Shown here one piece after another: positions 24,700 to 34,434 of a stretch of 64,000 nt of DNA (position 1 is its first letter; every line of letters starts with the position of its first letter). Source of the DNA: Cordia subcordata (taxonomy: Eukaryota; Streptophyta; Magnoliopsida; Boraginales; Cordiaceae); assembly GCA_028554755.1 (NCBI GenBank), contig JAPTOF010000010.1, positions 3,084,001-3,148,000 on the forward strand, in the 5' to 3' direction. Below the pieces are notes generated by a model that was not told the DNA's origin, made no database searches, and saw only the letters and a program-made list of their open reading frames with translations. A program made the translations under genes and the position numbers.

Positions 24700-24955
24700 T
24701 CGAGCTTCATACAACTCTCTTCTTTACAAAATATAAATTATGTAGCAACACAAATGGCCCACAGTCGAGCTTCATACAACTCTCATCTTTACAAAATATA
24801 AATTATTTAGCAACACAAATGGCCCACAGTCGAGCTTCATACAACTCTCATCTTAACAAAATATAGATTATATAGCAATACAAAAGGTGTACAGTCGAGC
24901 TTCATATAACTCTCATCTTAACAAAATATAAATTATGTAGCGATACAAAAGAAGC
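24700..24955. repeat. Four-unit minisatellite (about 65 bp) downstream of LECRK B4
   Basis: Four tandem units begin tcgagcttcata and differ by a few substitutions; they end in a (CG)n run. Same family as the units at 5627-6310. Confidence 0.85.
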
Positions 24956-24984
24956 GCGCGCGCGCGCACAGATATTTTGGGCAT

Positions 24985-26040
24985 CTAGTCTTGGTACACC
25001 GTTAGGAGGAACCCCAACTTCAACCGATCCATCAAGCATTTGCACCATTTTCTTCATTGATGGTTAAGTACAGGATTAGTAAACACACACCATAGTCCCA
25101 CCATGATAAGCCTCTCAAACCTTTTGAGGTCACTCAAGATTTCAGGATCATTCATTGCAAGAGTCTTCATGTTCCTTAATCTCACACAGCTTAAAACCCA
25201 ATCTATGAGTTGCAAATCATCTTCTTCACTCTCTTCCTCCACTCAGTTCAAGTCAAGTCGATGTGCCTTCTTGCACAGCCAATTCCAAGCGCCATTACTC
25301 CAAAGCTGTAAACGTCTACCTTTGTAGTAATAGGTGCATTCTTCGGCCATTCCGGGGCTATGTATCCTATTGTCTCTCTTACGCGAGTTCCAGTTCTCGT
25401 CTGGTCCTCCTTCAAAAGCTTGGAGAGGCCAAAATCTGAAATTTTAACCCTGAAACTATGATCAATAAGCACATTCTGAGGCTTTATGTCGCAATGAATG
25501 ATTTGAGTCTCGCGTTGCTCGTGCAAGTACAGCAAATCTTTCGCAATCCCAAGTGCCATTTCATACCTCAAACCCCAGACTGGCTTTTATCCCTCTCTAA
25601 ACAGAAAACTTGATAGTGTTCCATTCTTCATCAACTCATAAACCAAAAGCAGGTGATTATCCTCTATGCAAAATCCCAATATCCTCACCAGATTTTTATG
25701 GTACTTGCTGCCAATTATTTTCAGCTCCGTCATCAATTCTTTCTCGCTTTCCTCGATAACTTTGTCAAGTAGCTTGATTGCAATCTCGACCTGGAACTTC
25801 GATAAATGCCTGGCTTCCCTTGGTGGAAGCACCTCTACGGGCAGCCAGCAAAGGCGCCCTCTTCGTGTAACACGCTGAATCTGCCGCCAAGTAGCCAGCA
25901 ATAGTGTAACAATCCTCCATGATTATTTTCTTGTATCCCTCGGCATCAACATTGTATACCTTGACCAAATCACTGTCATGAGGTAGAAAGTCAGCATCCG
26001 CGATCAGCTCCACCGTGTAATTGTTGACCTGTACAATAGT
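24985..26040 (-). pseudogene. LECRK B4: truncated G-type lectin receptor kinase fragment
   Basis: Only the PAN end and the kinase domain remain. The minus strand reads NNYTVELIADADF and [16 protein letters not shown], then jumps from the FIEVP stretch directly to [10 protein letters not shown]. This removes about 300 bp that in B2 encode the transmembrane helix and the glycine loop; the join has a shared CAG. Further lesions: a stop after SSFLFREG, a 5-bp duplication near 25245 that shifts the frame, an ancestral CGA-to-TGA change at the same place, and a one-base deletion near 25065. The whole 5' half of the gene is absent. At 26041 the sequence passes into the upstream flank typical of an A-type gene. 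HCDIKPQN and DFG motifs survive, but no protein is expected. Confidence 0.9.
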
Positions 26041-26126
26041 TTTATATTTTACTTTTGAAATCTATCAAGTTCCGTTGCCGGCACTCACACAGCAAATACA
26101 TACACACAAAGGACAAATTTAAGGTT

Positions 26127-26286
26127 GGAAGGGCCTTATCCCCGTAAGAAGAACAACACAATTTCAAATCTTAGACAGTGCACTTATCGTGATGATTTTT
26201 TTTAACCATGTCTAGTCTGATAAAGATTAGTCTCAAGTCCGGCGTGACTTGGAGACACTCTAACTCAAAGCAAAAAAAAAAAAAAG
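26127..26286. mobile_element. Small poly(A)-tailed retroposon (SINE-like) with 16-bp target duplication
   Basis: About 160 bp ending in a run of 15 A is flanked by GGACAAATTTAAGGTT (26111-26126) and GGACAGATTTAAGGTT (26287-26302). The long direct repeat and terminal A tract are the marks of target-primed retroposition. The aligned flanks upstream of A1 and A3 lack it. I do not recognise the family, and clear RNA polymerase III boxes were not found by eye. Confidence 0.6.
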
Positions 26287-26526
26287 GGACAGATTTAAGG
26301 TTTTGCTTATGTGGGAGAACTTGCCATAATTATACTTATTCGTATCCGCAATAGATTTGAAAAATTAATAGAAATTGGTCATTACAGACTAACTTAATAA
26401 ACGAGATAGATTTCAAGAAGTATCTAAAGATACCAACTTCATATATATTCGAACGGATTCCACTTTAGATAGTCGAAAAGTAATTCTCTGTTCAAAGTTA
26501 GAGGCCGATTCATGATATTGCTTTAC

Positions 26527-26529
<3 letters not shown>

Positions 26530-26588
<59 letters not shown>
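26530..26588. repeat. (TA)n microsatellite
   Basis: About 29 uninterrupted TA units. Frames that cross it are artefacts. Confidence 0.98.
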
Positions 26589-26594
<6 letters not shown>

Positions 26595-27283
26595 ACATAA
26601 AATATTTTGGTGGACTTATCTATTAATTTTGAATTATCTCTATTTATATGTTAGAAAATCTTTTACATGTCACTGATCTTTTTAGAGTTCCATTAATACC
26701 AAAGAGAAAAGTTAGATATACAATTTCTTTGGTGGAATTAGTCATGAATATTATTTTTTTGTGAATTCGTATAAAATTTTTGTATAAGTAAGCTAGAAAT
26801 AACTACTAGAACATTGGAGACAAGTGACAAAAGTATCATCACAAGATGAGATTAGTAACATAAGAGTAATACTAGACATTGTCACAAGATGAGATTAGTA
26901 ACATAAGAGTAATACTAGACGCTCCTTTATTTTTAGCACCTTATTTTCACCTCTTAGTTGACATGTTAAGTTGGCATGCCCATTAAACTTTTTTTTTTTT
27001 TTTTTTAATCTCTTTCCTTCTTTATATTTTTTTCTCACTCTTCTTTATGTTTTTCTCTCTCTTTATTTCTTTTTTTTCCTCTCTCAATTAATATTTTTTC
27101 CTTTTTTCTCTTTCTCTTTTTGTTTATCTCTATTAGAGTTTGTCTTCTTCAAATATTCTCCTCCTGTCTTTTTCTGTTCCCTCTATTTCCAATTATTTTT
27201 GATGATCCATCATAAATAAACTTAACAATATTAAGTATTGACAAGCGGGGCTAATATAATATCCGTTATATAGTCTTGACAAG

Positions 27284-29157
27284 TGTCATGTCCCAAATTC
27301 ACCCACCTGAACTCGGAACCGCGATTGCCGCGAGCCTAAGAGCGAGTCTAAGAAGATCACCCCTCCTAAGCATGCAAGGCTCTAAAACATAGGATAGGAA
27401 ACTAAAACTCACAAATATTTCCATCAGAGTACTAATACCATCAAGGCTAGTTATTTTGCAAGTTTGAATTATTTCCAAGCTATAAAGAAATCAAGACTAG
27501 TTGAATTGTATTAGTATAGCTATTAGGGCCCTCCTTGGAATAACCCAAATCATCCCTTTGCAAAAACATATAAATAACATAATGAGCGAAACAAAGTTCA
27601 GTAAGTGGACACCTGGGATGAGACCTACAAGTGGTCCTAACCACAGACACCAGATCGGGATTAATAACAGATACCACAAAATAGTAGAATCTAGACAGAT
27701 AGAAGACACTTTTAGGTAAACTGATAAACAAAGCCAGGTTAGAACCAGTGTGTAACTTAGAGTTGTGATATTAATACTAAAACGGGTTCACGCCCCACGC
27801 CACAACGCCTTCGTCCGACGGTCACAGAAACACATAACAGGATCAGATATATACAGCAGTCTCACCCACCGAAAGAGTGTTACAACTCCAAGCATAGCAC
27901 ACAGATTAGCAAAATACACATAGGTCAACAAAGTACAAGCTGAGCACAATATGAATCCACAATTCGAATTAGAGCACAGATGTAGTACTGAGAAAAATGA
28001 CCCGAGGTGTACAAGAGGACCGGAACAAAGTTAGTGAATAGTGAGACATTCATACACAGAAGGATAGTCCAACTTACCTCAATCCAACTTTAAAATTAAA
28101 ATTCTCTCTTTCCTAACAATTATAACAGGTACAGTTAACATAACATTATAACTAATGAATTCACAGTCAAGATCACACCTTCTGATAACAAGGTGGCTAA
28201 AGAGAATTCAAAACGAATAATAATAACACCTGCTAAAATAAAGTTGTGACGCTTATTAAGATAATAGTGTCAGATTAACCTAATATAAGTTTTATATTAT
28301 TCCATGAGTACACCTAATAAAGTGGTGTCTAGCAATCTAATGGGTTCACTCTCATAATGCTCCATAGTATTTACAAAGTTAACTCAAATTAAGACATAAA
28401 CCATGAAAGAAATAATAAGCAGTAATAAACTAACTCAATTCATTCATTATACTGTGCAAGTACTATTAACAGCTTACATCCGAGCAAGTTCACAACCTCT
28501 CTATGTGCATATGTATCTAATTGACATAAGAAAACTAATTTATTAATATTCATAAGCCGTCATTCCATCATTACCTTAATTCACTTAACTTGATTTCACC
28601 CAATTCCACTGTAATATCACTAGACAGGTAACACACAAGTTCACTAATTGATGATAGGCACAAAACACTTGCGAATCTCATTACTTGTTCGAGTTTAAAT
28701 TTAATCCATATATTTCTCCCTACTTTCAGTCTAAATATGCATCTCAATCTCCACATATTAAAAGGAACACCTACAGGTTTAATAGCTACTCAAAACACCA
28801 CTATAATTGCAATTCCCCTTATTTTCCGAAGCTTATCTTAAAGCCAAGTTTCATCTTCCAACTTCTCAGTTTTTCGCACATGTTTCAATATATGTATGCG
28901 CAAGTATAACATATAAAAGATACCAAAATACTAATAACCAAATTAGAAGATTCCTACTTTACTTGATGAACCATAAGTGATATAAATCTTCCTCAATTCT
29001 CAGCCTTACACACAAAACACAAATAACAACTCTTATAAAAATAAAACAAATATAGCTAATTAGTTTGCAATCACTGATATATTTTCAAAGACAAATGAGA
29101 TCCCTTTCTACCAATTCCAATTATATACACAAGACCCATTTCTTTCTACATTTCAGC

Positions 29158-29195
<38 letters not shown>

Positions 29196-29588
29196 AAGAG
29201 AGAGAGAGAGAGATAACCAAAAACATATTCATACATGCGTATAATTAGCAATAAAAATTTCGTAATTTTTAGTGTGCTTACTTGATTGAACCCAAAATTG
29301 ATGCCAACTTTGTCCTTGATCTTCTCATTTTACAGCCAAACGAAGGGAAAATAAGAGGGATTCGAGTCACAGTTTGGGGAGAAAGAAAAGCAATGGGTTT
29401 TGTCCTTTTTCCCATCTGATCTTATCTTCCTATTTTTCTTGTTTTTGCATTTTAGCCCCTTGGAGTCTAGCTATTTACCTAACCAGCCCACATGTGTCAT
29501 AAGCAAACACCACAAATATTCATTAACACACACACGTGTGGTAAACATGCAAGGTAGTAATTTTTTTTTTTTTTTAGTAGGTATTACA
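27284..29588. mobile_element. Solo LTR (copy 2), TSD ACAAG
   Basis: It starts TGTCATGTCCCAAATTC, ends GTATTACA, and is flanked by perfect 5-bp repeats ACAAG (27279-27283 and 29589-29593). It is homologous to 2680-5318 along its length (for example cctaagaagatc and the pyrimidine-rich end). No internal retrotransposon coding region. It contains (AT)n and (GA)n runs near 29160-29212. Confidence 0.88.
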
Positions 29589-29869
29589 ACAAGACTCAAG
29601 TAACAGTAAAAATCTTTGTTTGCGCTAATGAAGTCTTTACTTGGTAAGCGGAAAAAAAAAAAATCTCCTGTCGCCATATCCAAATGCATAGCTTTTCATA
29701 GCGATCGATTTCTAACCCTGCTTTATTTTTATCTAGACAAGTTCAAATTAAGAATATTAATAACTATCCGTAAATGCATCATCTTATAAAAAATTTTTAC
29801 GACACCATCTCCAAATGCATAGCTTTTCGTAGAGATTGGTTTGCATCCTAGGTTTAATTTTATGAGTCT

Positions 29870-30427
29870 TTTTTTGTTTATAGACTCCTTGTGTTTAGGT
29901 CTAATTATACCGCTAGTCCTTAAATTCATAAAACTACAATTGAGAACCCTTTTGTTTTTCCAAAAGTTGTACACTTACCCCTCTTTTAATTTTTTCATTA
30001 ATTTATTAACGGATTTTTTGAAATCTCCATTTTGTCCTTATTTTATTGAATAAAATGTTTATTTGGCCCCTATTTTATTTAAAAATTAAAAATTATATTT
30101 TAAATTTAAATTAAAATTTTAATTTAATTCAATAATTTTAATTTTTTGAAATATGATGAAAATAAAAAAAAGGAAAGAAAAGAAAAAACAGGGGATGTAT
30201 GTAAAAACACGAGGGGTGTATGTGCAGTTAAGGGCAAAAAATGAACCCCAATTCTATTTTTTGCGCATGTAAAGCACTTACCGTCAAAATGGGTGGAAAT
30301 GGTAACGGAGGGACCAAACATGCAACTTTTGGAAAAATACAGGGGGTCTCGATTGTAGTTTTGTAAATTTAGGAACTAGCGATATATTTATACCTAAAAA
30401 CAAGGGGTTTATGAACAAAAAAAACCC
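29870..30427. mobile_element. MITE-like element with inverted ends of about 90 bp
   Basis: The left arm (ccttgtgtttaggtctaatt .. aaaactacaattgag) is repeated in inverse orientation at the right arm (ctcgattgtagttttgtaa .. aaacaaggggttta). The internal part is AT-rich and non-coding. It lies inside the long-TIR element. The target duplication is uncertain because both ends run into T/A tracts. Confidence 0.65.
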
Positions 30428-30604
30428 TAATTTTATCTATGGAGCTTCAGAGTAAGATACTATGGAAGAGATTAAAAAAGAAGAGTGAGGAAAAAAGATA
30501 AAGAAGGAAAGAGTTCAAAAAGAAAAAGAAGTTTAGTTGGCATGCCAAGTAATAGGTGAAAATAAAGTACTAAAAGTAGTATGACGTCTAGCATTATTTG
30601 TAAC

Positions 30605-30881
30605 GAAAAATTTTTGTTATCAAATTGTTTGTCATTAAATATAATATTCGGTTGATATTTCGTTATTGATTAAGGATGAACCTACTTTGGTTCCTAATAA
30701 TTAACAACAAAAGGTCCTTGGGTAAATAGAGTCGGATTACTGATCGAGAGAATGTTAAGAATGATCATCAATTAAAGATAGATTGAGGACGAAAAGAGAT
30801 ACGCCCCTAGTCGAGCTTTATACAACTATTATCTTAACAAGATATAGATTATGTAAGCAGTGCAGAAGTCACAAATATATT
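30605..30881. other. Downstream spacer of LECRK AB5
   Basis: Homologous to 24430-24980 and 5350-6380. It keeps one minisatellite unit (about 30808-30870). No gene. Confidence 0.6.
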
Positions 30882-33492
30882 TTAGACATCTACTCTTGAT
30901 ACACGAGGAGGAACTCCAACTTCAACTGATCCGTCAAGCACTTGCACCACCTTCTTCATTGATGGTCTAAGTATCGGATTAGGAAACACACACACCAGTC
31001 CTACCATGTTAAGCCTCTCGAACCTCTTGATATCACTCAAGACTTCAAGATCATGCATTGCAAGAGTCTCCAAGTTCATAGATCTCACACAGCTTCAAAC
31101 CAAATCTATGAGTTGCAAATCATCATCTTCACTCTCTTCCTCCACTCAGTCCAAGTCGATGTGCCTTCTTGCACAGCCAATCTCAAGCAGCATTACTCCA
31201 AAACTGTAAACATCTACCTTTGTGGTAATAGGTGCATTCTTTAGCCATTCCGGGGCCATATACCCTGTAGTCCCTCTTGCGCCAGTTTGGGTTCTTGTTT
31301 GGTCCTTTTTCAAAAGCTTGGAGAAGCCAAAATCCGCAATTTTAGCTCTATAACTATGATCAAGAAGCACATTCTGTGGCTTTATGTCGCAGTGAATGAT
31401 TTGAGTCTCGCACTCTTCGTGCAAGTACAACAAACCTTTTGCAATCCCAAGTGCCATTTCATACCTCAGACCCCAGATCGGCTTTTGTCCCTTTCTAAAT
31501 AGAAAACTCGAAATGTTCCATTCTTCATCAACTCATAGACAACCAGATTTTTATGAAATTTTCTACCAATTATTTTCAGCTCTGTCATGAATTCTTTCTT
31601 GCATTCGTCGATGACTTTGTCGAGTTGCTTAACTGCAATCTCCATCTGCATGTTCGCCAAACACAGAATTCCAGAATAGACGCTTCCTGATGATCCTCTG
31701 CCTAGTCTATTACTGAAACCATTTGTGGCTTCTTTCAGTTCCTTATAGGTGAATTTGCGGAAACTAATTCCTGTCGCTACTGGATCAGGAATATACTTTC
31801 TTCTTAGTGACAGTTTGGCGCAAGGAATATAACAAGCGGACTAGGTTCTTGTGATGAGTTAAGCCTATGACTTTAACTTCTGCCAGAAACTCTTTATCAC
31901 CTTGTTCCACAATTTTATCCAGCTGCTTGACAGCCACCTCAACCTCCTCGTCATCTAACTTCGGCATTCCTTGATAGACAGTGTCAAAAGCTTCTTGGCC
32001 TAGTTTGTTCTTGAACCCGTTGGTTGCTTTGTGCAAATCTTGGAAAGAAAACGCGAGCAAACTGAGCTCTGATGGCTTTGAGGCAACATCCAAACGTCTG
32101 TACCTTTGTGCAAGGGGATGATGATATATGGCAATAGCTGCGAATAATATTGCAGCGGCTGAACACACTAGCAGACCGGCTAATAGAGCAGCAGAGGATG
32201 GAAAATCCTTTTTCTTGCCTTTTGAAATTGCTGAAGAGTTACTTGGAACTTTAAGGAATGCTATTTTGTTCGCTGTATCAGGGCTACTTCCTCTGGCATT
32301 CAGCAAAGGCATCCTCTTCTTGTAGCATACATTAAAATCGAAAACAGCAGCCATGCATAAACAATCATTCACCACTTCCTGCTGGCAGGCCTGCCAGTCA
32401 CTTGTATTAACTCTAGCTAAATTCCCAAGTACATGATTGGGGAAATCAACATCGTCAAACTTTTCAACCGTAAAATCTGAGGGCGAAGAATTTGGAGCGC
32501 AAAAATCCTTCACAGTATTTGGGTAACATCCTCTGGAGGGGTTGTTCAGATCCCAGGGATAGTAACAATGCAAGCATGAACAATTGATCACCTTGTTATC
32601 AACAGAACTGCAGAAGCCATACACTCCACAAATGTTGGACACAATACAAGGCTGACTAATGGCCTTCCAAACAACACTCCAACCGCTTCTATTTCCCTTC
32701 TGATAGACAAACTGTTGAAAATTCCCCGGTCGTTGATGGTTGCTCGATGGTAGTAGTCTTCAATTGGAGATGGTAAGTCTCCTGTCATGGAGTACACAAC
32801 TGAATTCATTCTGTTAGAAACAGAGATGTTCGTGGTGCTCTCGTTGAAAACCAGACTAATGTTATGGTTTCCCACTGTAGCAGTCCACCAGGAGCCTGGT
32901 TCAGTAAACAGGTGAGTAGACAAGACCACATTATTATCCTCTTGAAGCTTTAATCTGTACCTTCCTGTGGAGTAGTCAAATGTTCCATTGGCATTAGAAA
33001 ACAGCTTCTGCCCCTTCACCAGAACCTGTCCAGGCAAGATTGTATCCGTGGGAAAACTAAAGCTCTCCCAAAGGACCTTCAAAGAAGAATTTATCAGGAT
33101 GAAATTGCCGTTGTTTTCCATCAAGGTAGACTTTGTTGAGGTACCATTATACATCAGAAACTCAGTTCCATTTAAGTGTGTGAGAATGAATTTGCCATTT
33201 CGTGTCAGATTGACAACTGATCCAACACGAGCTGGATCATCACGGTTCACGGACCAGACCAGTGTTTTCTTGGGAATATTATCGAACCATATACCAAGAA
33301 GATAGAGGCCATATCTTACGGGGTAAAAGCCGAATGAGAATTCACCGGGGGGTGAATTCCATGAAGAATTTGTCCCACCGACGATGCTAGAACCAAGGCT
33401 GTGATGGTATTATTTGTTGTTGTTTGACAAAAACAACAGATCATGGTGAAAGCCTTGGCTGCAGACCATATGATAATTCATCTAGCAGCCAT
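30882..33492 (-). pseudogene. LECRK AB5: chimeric receptor-kinase pseudogene (A-type front, B-type back)
   Basis: The minus strand starts at ATG 33490-33492 (MAAR) with TGA as the fifth codon (33478-33480). Lectin, EGF (SNICGVYGFC), PAN, transmembrane helix and the first third of the kinase up to HHKNLVR are A-type. Near 31835 the sequence switches to B-type in the membrane-proximal region and runs through a second kinase start (GRGSSGSVYSG, VEIAVK-type lysine), [15 protein letters not shown] and the C-terminus. The front of the kinase is thus present twice. Other lesions: a 2-base gain near 33400, a 1-base loss near 32728, a damaged A-type glycine loop, a deletion after KNLV in the B-type part, a shift near 31515, TGA at 31146, and loss of the normal stop. 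It is clearly non-functional. Confidence 0.9.
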
Positions 33493-34434
33493 CTCTATTG
33501 GAGCATAAAGGGAAGAAGAGATAGGATGTGCTACAGGGGTGTTGATCTATCTGCATTGAATATTCAGTACAACTTTCCATATATGTCGGAACATCTTGTC
33601 ACAGGAGGCATGAAACTAATTGTACTAAAACTCTATGGAGAATCAAAAGACCTGCTCTATCCTTGTCTATGTTAGATTAAAGATTGAAATTTTTTCCACA
33701 TTCCGTAATGCGCCTAATTCAGTGGGTTACCTTGATGAGATATTTAGAACTCTTTTCATACATTGTACAGTATTTGATATTTTTGATATGTAGAACTGGA
33801 ACAAATGTTGACTTCCTTTTTTCAACTATTTTCTTTTAAAAAAAAAAAGTCGAAATTGAGAAAACAAATCAGGTTATATGAATATACGCTGGCTAGCACC
33901 CATGCAATGCACTGGTTCCAATATTCATTTATCTTATCAAGTTTTATAATTAACAATATTACAAAACTTACTTTACATTGATAAATTTATGTATTTCAAC
34001 TGTTTCTTCTTGTTAAAATAAGCGATTATGATCATGTATGGCATAGAGTAACACACTCGGATAAAAATATTCAATATTGATAGTTAACGATCTACATTTA
34101 AGATGTATGTATAATGTATCTATTTTGTGACTCAAATTCAAAAGAATTGCACAGTTGGATTCTCTTATCTGCCGCTGAAATTTGGTTTCAATTCCTAATC
34201 TGATCAAATATTGTCACCCACATACCAAAGTGTTGAGTGCGAGCCAAACAATTTGATGACTTTCTCCAACAAAATGTTGTAGTTCTTTGAACAATAGAAG
34301 AAAGAAACGTCAAAATTTGTGTTTTGAATTTGGAATTTATTGAAATTCCCTGCATATATCAAGCAGAAGTGAGATTTTTAATCAAACTTCGTTAGTGTTC
34401 ATCAATGGAAGCACCAATTTGTCCATGAAATTTG
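33493..34434. other. Intergenic: residual A-type promoter flank, then unique AT-rich DNA
   Basis: The first 120 bp align with the 5' flanks of A1 and A3, including a short TA-rich stretch near 33578. Similarity then stops, which marks the edge of the LECRK repeat unit. The remainder is the 3' flank of the amine oxidase gene; nothing else is recognised. Confidence 0.6.

Larger units (their letters stand above)
26903..30599. mobile_element. Long-TIR DNA transposon (non-autonomous), split by a solo LTR and a MITE
   Basis: The left end ('aatactagacgctcc..', pyrimidine-rich) is mirrored at the right end ('..gacgtctagcatt'). The inverted repeats extend about 150 bp through the motif ttggcatgcc and the tract tctttccttctttat. 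GTAAC flanks both sides (26898-26902 and 30600-30604), a probable 5-bp target duplication. The flanking spacer is continuous with the sequence at about 24430 (attagtaacgaaaaat) when the element is removed. Without its nested insertions it would be under 1 kb. No transposase was seen. Confidence 0.65.

Noticed and set aside
24700..24955. CRISPR-like array of 65-bp units
   Set aside because: Plant nuclear context; head-to-tail units without unique spacers make this a minisatellite.
26413..26598. 61-codon frame with a YIYI run
   Set aside because: Translation of the (TA)n microsatellite.
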